This document shows positions 12,167-21,267 of a stretch of DNA of 64,000 bases, one piece after another. The stretch covers positions 68,800,841-68,864,840 of the forward strand of contig NC_092048.1 of the NCBI RefSeq assembly GCF_003086295.3. The letters run 5' to 3'. The notes under the pieces are model-generated. The model saw only the letters and a program-made list of their open reading frames with translations. It did not search any database and had not been told where the DNA came from. A program made the position numbers and the translations under genes. Positions within the stretch are counted from its first letter, which is position 1, and each line of letters begins with the position of its first letter. The stretch comes from Arachis hypogaea (lineage: Eukaryota > Streptophyta > Magnoliopsida > Fabales > Fabaceae).

Positions 12167-14212
12167 TGATGCCAAGGCATCTTAGGCTAGTTTCACTAGC
12201 ATTTTTCTGTTAGTTTTAGTTGTTTTATGCATTTTCTTGAGCTTAAAGTAACCAAGAATGGTTAAATGAATAACAAAGCAATGAACCATCCAAACAGTAT
12301 GATTTTGATGCAAATTCCATGAGTTTTTAGTTATATTACTTGAACGCTATGAATGGAAGATTTCTCATGAAATTTTGCAAGACTTTGATGCAGTTGTTTG
12401 GATGATTTCAGGGAAGAAGAGGCTAGGCAAGGAAGCAACAAAATCAATAAAGGAAGCTTGAATATCACATGTGGAGTTTAAGTTCCAGTTTAAGCTTAAA
12501 CTGGAACTCAAACTACCAAGCCATATAATGCTGGGAACTATCAGTGGCGTTTAAGCTCCAGTTTAAGCTTAAACTAGAGCTTAAACGCCAAAATCATGAA
12601 AGCTGAGGAAAAGCTGAAAGTGGCGTTTAACCTCCAGTTTAACCTTAAACTGGAAGTTAAACGCCAGAAATGAGAAATGCACCAAGGAGCCATTTCCACG
12701 TTTAAGCTCCAATTTAAGCTTAAACTGGAGCTTAAACGTGTTCGACCATTCTCCTCCAGGGTTGCTTTCTTCATTTCCACGTTTAAGCTTCAGTTTAACG
12801 TTAAACTGAAGCTTAAACGTGTTCGACAACTCCACACTCCAGACTTGCCTTCTTCCATTTCCACGTTTAAGCTTCAGTTTAACCTTAAACTGAAGCTTAA
12901 ACGTGCTTGAATTATACCACCTCCAGGAGTGTCCAACGTTTAAGTTGCAGTTTAAGCTTAAACTGCAACTTAAACGCCACCAATTGAAAAGGTTTCTGGG
13001 CCAAAGATATTGCAGTTTAAGTTAGCATTTGAGCACAAACATTAACTTAAACGTACTCTGGTATGAAACCCAATTGAATATCATGGTTTATGGGATTGGG
13101 CCTGAAGAATTGATGAGTCTGGAATTTCAATTTGTTGAGTCATGTGTCATTACTTGATTATCACTAAGTTGGCTCAATGAATGTTACAGAATTGGATCAG
13201 CAGCCTCATCAGGATTATGGATCATAAATCCAAAGCAAAAGGAAATCAGGGAAAGGCCTCAAAGCCCAAGAAACACAACAGAAGCTCAATTTAGAAAGTG
13301 TATAAATAGGATAGAATTTAAGTTGGTTGACACTCGGGGAATTTAGGGGATCACTTTTTCTAGTTTTCATACTTTTTGTAATTGAATTCAGAGCTATGAC
13401 TCACTAAACCCCCTTTCATTGGGTTAGGGAGCTCTATTGTAATTCAATGAATCAATAATAGTTTTTATCTTATTCTTCAATCTTTTCTCTTGAATTTTGT
13501 TAGAAAGCTTCTCGATCTAATTCCATTGGTTAGTTGTCTTGGGAAAGAAACTAACCATAATTGGAATCCTTCGGAACCTTGGGAAAGGAATGGAGGATTC
13601 ATGCTAGAGAAGCTTTCTCACAGTGAATTGGATTGGGGTTTGGATGGATATTGTGACATGTAATCCTACCAAATTGTGGTTCATGAAACTGTGTGGTATA
13701 ATCACTGATCGAGCATCATCTCTTCTTATGAACATTTAAACCAAGGGATTGGGAATTTGTTTGTTTTTAGAGAGAATTGGTGAGCCAAGGGATTAGGATC
13801 CAATCATATAAGATTGCCAAGCAAAATTCAATGAATGCATTGGTTGAGGAAGGGATAAAAAAAATGTTTGATTCGGAGATCTCAATATCTCCTGAAACCC
13901 AATGAATTCCCCATTTCTGATCTATCACTTCTCTTTACATTCTACAATTAAATTCATGCAATCACCCCGATCCCTTTTTAATTTCAGCAATTTAGCTTCT
14001 CGCTCTTTAATTCATGCAATTTTACATTCCGCAATTCTCATCTAAATCTTGATTCCGCTCAACTAGAACACACTTCTAATCCGAATTGCTCACTCAACCA
14101 ATCCTTGTGGGATTCGACCTCACTCTATTGTGAGTTTTTACTTGACGATAACCGGTGCACTTGCCGGAAGGAATTTTTGCCGATCGTGCAATTTCTTAAA
14201 ATCGTAGCATCA
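12167..14212 (+). repeat. Family B LTR, copy B1 (2046 bp)
   Basis: Runs from TGATGCCAAGGC to GTAGCATCA. It carries seven long palindromes of about 40 bp each at 12474-12978, most centred on TTTAAGCTTAAA or TTTAACCTTAAA, and a TATA box (TATAAATAGGA from 13301) about 320 bp downstream of the last palindrome. It differs from B3 at only a handful of positions by eye, so the insertion is recent. Confidence 0.93.
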
Positions 14213-14218
14213 AGTTTA

Positions 14219-14236
14219 TGGCGCCGTTGCTGGGGA
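14219..14236 (+). promoter_or_regulatory. Primer binding site, tRNA-Asp type
   Basis: TGGCGCCGTTGCTGGGGA, 6 bp after the LTR end, matches the complement of the 3' end of plant tRNA-Asp (ends CCCCGGCAACGGCGCCA) with one mismatch. The same site after LTR B2 is at about 20992 (TGGCGCCATTGCTGGGGA). Confidence 0.8.
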
Positions 14237-14494
14237 TTGGTTTTCGATTGACAATTCTCAAACTGGAAGTTAACTAGATTGAGCATTTTTCTTGCTTTGT
14301 TAATTCAGTTCAAGTTACTTGTTGAATTTTAATTTCTGCACTCTGTTACATGCTTTCTTTCTTTATGCCTTTAAATTCAAGCAACTAACTCACTGACTCA
14401 CTAACTATTTGAATTAATTCCTCAACTGCTCTAACCATACTCTTCCATTAACCAAGAGTATTTCACTTGTTTGTTGCCTGTGCTGTGTTCTTGT

Positions 14495-17269
14495 ATGACA
14501 GGTAGGAGAGGAGAGACATCAACTCCTCGTTATACCGAACCAGAGCGGACCCTTCATAAACTTAGAAGGGAAGCAAGAGGGAAGAGAGTACTGGGAGAAG
14601 AAGAATCTGAAGGAGAATCTGAGGACAATTTTGAGGAAGCTCTAGATCTCAACATGGATAGAGAAGTTCACAACCATGAGAGAGCTGATGGAAACAATGC
14701 CATTCCCGAGAGGAGGGTTCTTGGTTCATACATAAACCCAACCTCTGGGAATTGTGGTAGCAGCATTCAGAAACCACCCATTCAGGCCAACAATTTTGAA
14801 CTCAAACCACAGCTAATATCACTTGTGGAGGATCATTGTTCATTTGGTGGGAATGCTAATGAAGATCCAAACCAACATCTCACAAAATTCCTGAGAATTT
14901 GCGACACGGTGAAGTCCAATGGAGTCCTGGAAGATACCTATAAACTGCTCTTGTTCCCATTTTCACTTAGGGACAAGGCAGCTAAGTGGCTGGAATCATT
15001 CCCAAGGGGGAGCCTAACAACCTGGGATGAGGTGGAAAGCAAGTTTCTGGCACGTTTCTACCCCCCACAAAAGGTCAATAGGCTTCGATCTGAGGTTCAG
15101 ACTTTTAGACAACAAGATGGTGAAACTCTCTACGAGGCATGGGAGAGGTTCAAGGATTTGACAAGGAAATGCCCACCAGACATGTTCCATGACTGGGTGC
15201 AATTGCATATTTTCTATGATGGACTTTCTTATGAATCAAGGAAGGCTGTAGACCATTCATCAGGAGGTTCATTGAACAGGAAAAAGACTGTGGAAGAAGC
15301 CATTGAAGTGATTGAGACAGTGGCTGAGAATGAGTACTACTATGCTTCAGAGAGACACAACACTAAGGGAGTTATGGAGCTGAACCATGTTGATACAATC
15401 TTAGCCCAAAACAAGGTGTTTGCCAAGCAACTAGCAGAGCTCACCAGGAAATTAGAAACAAAGCAAGTGGCTGCAATACACACACAAGATCAAGAGGAAG
15501 TAAGCACTGAAGGAGGTGATTGGGAAGAGGCCAATTATGTAGGAAATCAACAAAGGCAACCATATGATCCACATTCCAACACTTACAACCCAGGCTGGAA
15601 AAACCACCCAAACTTTGTGTGGGGAAACCAGCAAAACCAACATAACAAGTCCACATACCAAAACTCCAACCAAAGATCATACCAAGCCACACAAAACACT
15701 TACTCCCAACCATCATATCATGGCCAAAATAATCAACCTACCCAACCTAATCCGAACCAACAATTTCAAGATCAATTAAACAGGATAGAAGGAATGCTGG
15801 CAAACATGGGTCAGGACATAAGTGAGTTGAAAAGCTTTAGGGATGATGTGAGATCTACCTTAAGAAACCATGGTGAAAAACTCAAGAGGATGGAGTCTCA
15901 AGTAGGAGAGCTATCTCAACAGGCCCCCAAGTCAACTGCAGTGTTCCCTAGTGACACAGAAAAGAATCCTAAAGGGGAACAAAAGGGAGTGAGATGGGAA
16001 GAATGCAAGGCCATCACCATATTGAAGGAAGTCTCAGAAGAAGAAGGAATCAGACCCTCAGAACAGGAGCCAGAAATCTTGAAGGAAGGTGTGGAAGAAG
16101 CTAAGCAGGAAAGTAAAACTGAGCAAGCCAAGGAACTGCAAAAAGGCATGCTGGAAACATACCAACCAAAAGCACCATTTCCTCAGAGGTTAGGAGGAGG
16201 TGAAAAAGGGAAAACCTATTCAAGGTTTTTAGAGACATTTAAGTCTCTCCATATCAATATTCCCTTTCTTGAGATTCTCCAGCAGATGCCTACACATATC
16301 AAGTATTTAAAGGAATTGCTAAGCAAGAAAAGAGTTTTGAAGGGAGGACAAACTGTAATAATGAACAAAGAATGCAGTGCCCTCATCAAGAAGGACATAG
16401 TCTCTAAGAAAACAGACCCAGGAAGTTTTCATATCCCCTGCATCATAGGGGAAACAAAAATTGACAGAGGATTCTGTGATCTAGGAGCTAGCATAAATGT
16501 GATGCCTCTGACTCTAATGAAGAGGCTACAACTGAATGAGGTGAGATCCACTGATGTAATCATACAACTGGCTGACAAAACTCAGAAGCAAGCTGAAGGG
16601 GTAGTTGAAAATGTGCTGGTGAAAGTGGGAAATTATTTCTTCCCCACAGACTTTGTCATTTTGGACATGGAGGAAAGCTACCTACACCCTATCATTCTGG
16701 GAAGGCCATTTCTAGCCACTGTTAGAGCGCTCATAGATGTAGAACAAGGAGAGCTAATCTTGAGAATACATGATGAACAGCTCATTTTCAATGTTTTCAA
16801 ACCTGCATCTGAGCCTGAACCAGAACCTGAAAAGCCTAAGGATGATAGTAGCCATCTGTGTTTGGAGGAAAGCAATCCAGCAGCTGAAACTCTGAAACAG
16901 TCCTTGGAAGGCAAACAAGAATTGCAAGAGTTAAAGCCACAAGAATCAATAGAAACAGATCAGAAGGATCCTCCTGGCATAAGGGTCAATGAAGAAATCC
17001 TCAAGAGAAAGGGAAGAATTGTAAAGAAATTGCCAAGAGGGTGGAGAAACAAGAAAATTCCCACTGAAGGTTTCTCTCCGGGAGATAAAGTGATATCAAG
17101 TCATTATCTGCCAATCCCACCTGGCCTCAAAACCATTCCTTCCCAGCTCCCTCAAGTGTTCACAATCAGGAAAGTTCTTTCTATGGAACATTTGGAAATC
17201 ATGAAGGAATCAAATGGGGACGTTTTCATAGTGAGAGGAGAGGACATCAAGCACTACAATCCACCCTAA
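14495..17269 (+). CDS. Family B gag-protease protein with integrase-like C-terminus, copy 1
   Basis: An uninterrupted frame of 924 residues; the first ATG of the frame is at 14495, about 280 bp after the LTR. Residues about 110-265 are a retrotransposon gag domain (AAKWLESF, FYPPQKVN, LYEAWERFKDL). A Gln/Asn-rich stretch follows, then a coiled-coil-prone segment. From about residue 640 comes an aspartic protease: CDLGASINVMP with Asp-662 as the presumed catalytic residue, and ILGRPFLAT as the second hydrophobic-Gly motif. There is no zinc knuckle, no reverse transcriptase and no integrase core. The last 65 residues (PGDKV.. FTIRKV.. LEI.. FIVRGEDIKHY) look like the C-terminal domain of an Athila-type integrase. 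This suggests an in-frame deletion of pol. Gag would form particles and the protease would process them; a helper would have to supply copying and integration. Confidence 0.87.
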   Translation: MTGRRGETSTPRYTEPERTLHKLRREARGKRVLGEEESEGESEDNFEEALDLNMDREVHNHERADGNNAIPERRVLGSYINPTSGNCGSSIQKPPIQANNFELKPQLISLVEDHCSFGGNANEDPNQHLTKFLRICDTVKSNGVLEDTYKLLLFPFSLRDKAAKWLESFPRGSLTTWDEVESKFLARFYPPQKVNRLRSEVQTFRQQDGETLYEAWERFKDLTRKCPPDMFHDWVQLHIFYDGLSYESRKAVDHSSGGSLNRKKTVEEAIEVIETVAENEYYYASERHNTKGVMELNHVDTILAQNKVFAKQLAELTRKLETKQVAAIHTQDQEEVSTEGGDWEEANYVGNQQRQPYDPHSNTYNPGWKNHPNFVWGNQQNQHNKSTYQNSNQRSYQATQNTYSQPSYHGQNNQPTQPNPNQQFQDQLNRIEGMLANMGQDISELKSFRDDVRSTLRNHGEKLKRMESQVGELSQQAPKSTAVFPSDTEKNPKGEQKGVRWEECKAITILKEVSEEEGIRPSEQEPEILKEGVEEAKQESKTEQAKELQKGMLETYQPKAPFPQRLGGGEKGKTYSRFLETFKSLHINIPFLEILQQMPTHIKYLKELLSKKRVLKGGQTVIMNKECSALIKKDIVSKKTDPGSFHIPCIIGETKIDRGFCDLGASINVMPLTLMKRLQLNEVRSTDVIIQLADKTQKQAEGVVENVLVKVGNYFFPTDFVILDMEESYLHPIILGRPFLATVRALIDVEQGELILRIHDEQLIFNVFKPASEPEPEPEKPKDDSSHLCLEESNPAAETLKQSLEGKQELQELKPQESIETDQKDPPGIRVNEEILKRKGRIVKKLPRGWRNKKIPTEGFSPGDKVISSHYLPIPPGLKTIPSQLPQVFTIRKVLSMEHLEIMKESNGDVFIVRGEDIKHYNPP

Positions 17270-17280
17270 CAAGGGGCAAC

Positions 17281-17328
17281 CGTCAAGCTAATGACGTTAA
17301 AGAAGCGCTTGTTGGGAGGCAACCCAAC
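17281..17328 (+). ncRNA. Conserved two-hairpin RNA block after the gag-protease stop
   Basis: Starts 11 bp after the stop codon. Hairpin 1 is CGTCA-AGCTAA-TGACG (17281-17296); hairpin 2 is GTTGGG-AGGCAA-CCCAAC (17311-17328). The same block follows the gag-protease frame of family A (32596-32643), with only two differences in about 46 bases between the families, while the sequence around it does not match. It is a candidate cis-acting RNA element; function unknown. Confidence 0.6.
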
Positions 17329-18933
17329 CTGAGGTAATACTCCCTTGCTGTTTCTTTTATTTGTTTCAATAAAAAGGTGAAGTAGTTTCTGTGCATTGCA
17401 AAGAATTAAGTTTGGTGTTTCACACCAAACAATGAATTCGTAGATCAATAATTCAAAGGGGAATGTGTGACTCTAAGTTTGGTGTTCCACCACACAGATC
17501 AACTGAACACAACAACCTTTGAATTATATGAAAGGAACAACCATTCTAAGCAATCACAGGAATGCTTAAAATCCTTAGCAGCAACTTCATTCCAAGGAGA
17601 ATTCAAGGACTCAAAGAGCAGAGGAGTAAGTAGGAGACTAAGTTTGGTGTTCACACACCAACTTAAGACTCAGACACTTGCCCATACATAGTTGAGCTAA
17701 CCACTCAAGTGCTTGAGAAGCAAGCAACTTCATCACTCTTTGCAGGAAAGGAAACAAGGATCTGAGAAAGAACATGAAGCAACAACTAGGAGAAGAAGGA
17801 GAAATCAAATTGTTTCCTGGCAACAAAGAGAAAACAAGAAATTTTACAAGGTGGTGGTGTTCCTTGACCATTCTTTAAAAGGCAAACAAAAGCATGCTTG
17901 TTCTGGTTTAAACTGTAATTGTTGAATCTTTCTGGAATGTGAAGTTTTTAGTATGAGTGTCTGTTTACTGCTTTGAATAAAGTGAATGCCTAGATGTTTG
18001 GATATAACTTCACCTTCTTAAACAAATGCTTGCCATGCTTGTTCTGTTTCCAAAAATAAAATAAAAGTTTGAACAAAAGTAGCTTGGCTCAATTAGTGAC
18101 AATTCAAGTAGAATTAAGTGGTGGTATGCATGCTTGATTGTTTAGTCAGATCACTGGAAATTGAGTGTATAATTATCATTTTTGTGTAGAAGTTTGAATA
18201 CTGTCTATGGATCTTGATGAATAAATGTCTTTGGCCATGAAAAAGAAAGAAAAAGAAGAAGAAAAAGCCACTGAAAAAGGGCAACCAAAAAGCAAAAAAA
18301 AAATATATATATATATATATTTTGAGAAAATAAGCTAGGCACCAATGGTTTGAACTTCTGAGACAAATGCCTGTGGTGTTTATGTATTAAGGATATGCTT
18401 GGATGAATAGGTTCTGAGGAGTATTTCAACACTTGGTAACTTGGGTTAACTAACCCGGGATTATCAACCAAAAGTCCATTATCAAGAGCAACCTAAATAC
18501 AAAACATTTAGTCACACAAAGAGGTGCTGGGCACCAATGTCTCAAGAAGAAATGTGAACTAAAATGCCTGTAGTGGATATGTGTAGTGCACTGATAAGAA
18601 AAAGAAAATGCCAAAGGCTTGTGCAACACATGACACTAAGCAAACAAGGAGCAAAGGAGCTCTAAGAAAAAGAAAGGAAAAACAAAGAAGAGAAAAGTGC
18701 CAAGGACATAAGAATAACAAGAGGCCATAGCAGTGTTTGATGGATGCAATGAAAAAGTGATAATCTTACCTGATAAGAATGAAGAAGTGATGCTGCAACT
18801 TTCTGCATAAAACCCTTTTGATGAACTTCAAATGCTTGCTAATATAGCCAATGTAATTGCTTTCTGTTTCATACTTTCCTCTCAAATAACTCAGGACTTG
18901 CTTAGGGACAAGCAAGCATTAAGTTTGGTGTTG
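17329..18933 (+). other. Family B 3' internal region, copy 1, non-coding
   Basis: About 1.6 kb with no credible gene. It contains AAGTTTGGTGT at 17408, 17475, 17640 and 18921. The last copy directly abuts LTR B2, where a polypurine tract is normally expected. There is an A-rich/AT dinucleotide stretch near 18290-18320. Confidence 0.75.
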
Positions 18934-20985
18934 TGATGCCAAGGCATCTTAGGCTAGTTTCACTAGCATTTTTCTGTTAGTTTTAGTTGTTTTATGCATT
19001 TTCTTGAGCTTAAAGTAACCAAGAATGGTTAAATGAATAACAAAGCAATGAACCATCCAAACAGTATGATTTTGATGCAAATTCCATGAGTTTTTAGTTA
19101 TATTACTTGAACGCTATGAATGGAAGATTTCTCATGAAATTTTGCAAGACTTTGATGCAGTTGTTTGGATGATTTCAGGGAAGAAGAGGCTAGGCAAGGA
19201 AGCAACAAAATCAATAAAGGAAGCTTGAATATCACATGTGGAGTTTAAGTTCCAGTTTAAGCTTAAACTGGAACTCAAACTACCAAGCCATATAATGCTG
19301 GGAACTATCAGTGGCGTTTAAGCTCCAGTTTAAGCTTAAACTAGAGCTTAAACGCCAAAATCATGAAAGCTGAGGAAAAGCTGAAAGTGGCGTTTAACCT
19401 CCAGTTTAACCGTAAACTGGAAGTTAAACGCCAGAAATGAGAAATGCACCAGGGAGCCATTTCCACGTTTAAGCTCCAGTTTAAGCTTAAACTGGAGCTT
19501 AAACGTGTTCGACCATTCTCCTCCAGGGTTGCTTTCTTCATTTCCACGTTTAAGCTTCAGTTTAACCTTAAACTAAAGCTTAAACGTGTTCGACAACTCC
19601 ACACTCCAGACTTGCCTTCTTCCATTTCCACGTTTAAGCTTCAGTTTAACCTTAAATTGAAGCTTAAACGTGCTTGAATTATACCACCTCCAGGAGTGTC
19701 CAACGTTTAAGTTGCAGTTTAAGCTTAAACTTAAACTGCAACTTAAACGCCACCAATTGAAAAGGTTTCTGGGCCAAAGATATTGCAGTTTAAGTTAGCA
19801 TTTGAGCACAAACATTAACTTAAACGTACTCTGGTATGAAACCCAATTGAATATCATGGTTTATGGGATTGGGCCTGAAGAATTGATGAGTCTGGAATTT
19901 CAATTTGTTGAGTCATGTGTCATTACTTGATTATCACTAAGTTGGCTCAATGAATGTTACAGAATTGGATCAGCAGCCTCATCAGGATTATGGATCATAA
20001 ACCCAAAGCAAAAGGAAATCAGGGAAAGGCCTCAAAGCCCAAGAAACACAACAGAAGCTCAATTTAGAAAGTGTATAAATAGGATAGAATTTAAGTTGGT
20101 TGACACTCGGGGAATTTGGGGGATCACTTTTTCTAGTTTTCATACTTTTTGTAATTGAATTCAGAGCTATGACTCACTAAACCCCCTTTCATTGGGTTAG
20201 GGAGCTCTATTGTAATTCAATGAATCAATAATAGTTTTTATCTTATTCTTCAATCTTTTCTCTTGAATTTTGTTAGAAAGCTTCTCGATCTAATTCCATT
20301 GGTTAGTTGTCTTGGGAAAGAAACTATCCATAATTGGAATCCTTCGGAACCTTGGGAAAGGAATGGAGGATTCATGCTAGAGAAGCTTTCTCACAGTGAA
20401 TTGGATTGGGGTTTGGATGGATATTGTGACATGTAATCCTACCAAATTGTGGTTCATGAAACTGTGTGGTATAATCAGTGATCGAGCATTATCTCTTCTT
20501 ATGAACATTTAAACCAAGGGATTGGGAATTTGTTTGTTTTTAGAGAGAATTAGTGAGCCAAGGGATTGGGATCCAATCATATAAGATTGCCAAGCAAAAT
20601 TCAATGAATGCATTGGTTGAGGAAGGGATAAAAAAAATGTTTCATTCGGAGATCTCAATATCTCCTGAAACCCAATGAATTCCCCATTTCTGATCTATCA
20701 CTTCTCTTTACATTCTGCAATTAAATTCATGCAATCACCCCGATCCCTTTTTAATTTCAGCAATTTAGCTTCTCGCTCTTTAATTCATGCAATTTTACAT
20801 TCCGCAATTCTCATCTAAATCTTGATTCCGCTCAACTAGAACACACTTCTAATCCGAATTGCTCACTCAACCAATCCTTGTGGGATTCGACCTCACTCTA
20901 TTGTGAGTTTTTACTTGACGATAACCGGTGCACTTGCCGGAAGGAATTTTTGCCGATCGTGCAATTTCTTAAAATCGTAGCATCA
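18934..20985 (+). repeat. Family B LTR, copy B2 (middle, 2052 bp)
   Basis: Shared between the two internal regions. It is 6 bp longer than B1 and B3, from an extra CTTAAA in the last palindrome (about 19728-19735). At several sites where B1 and B3 differ it matches B3 (for example AAACTATCCATAATT and TGTTTCATTCGG). Confidence 0.92.
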
Positions 20986-21267
20986 AGTTTATGGCGCCAT
21001 TGCTGGGGATTGGTTTTCGATTGACAATTCTCAAATTGGAAGTTAACTAGATTGAGCATTTTTCTTGCTTTGTTAATTCAGTTCAAGTTACTTGTTGAAT
21101 TTTAATTTCTGCACTCTGTTACATGCTTTCTTTCTTTATGCCTTTAAATTCAAGCAACTAACTCACTGACTCACTAACTATTTGAATTAATTCCTCAACT
21201 GCTCTAACCATACTCTTCCATTAACCAAGAGTATTTCACTTGTTTGTTGTCTGTGCTGTGTTCTTGT

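Noticed and set aside
12581..12910. Overlapping Lys/Leu/Phe-rich open frames in the B LTRs
   Set aside because: They come from translating the palindromes on both strands; no start context, domain or conservation beyond the DNA repeat.
15014..16914. Minus-strand open frames opposite the family B gag-protease
   Set aside because: Antisense shadows of a long coding frame; present in both copies only because the DNA is duplicated.
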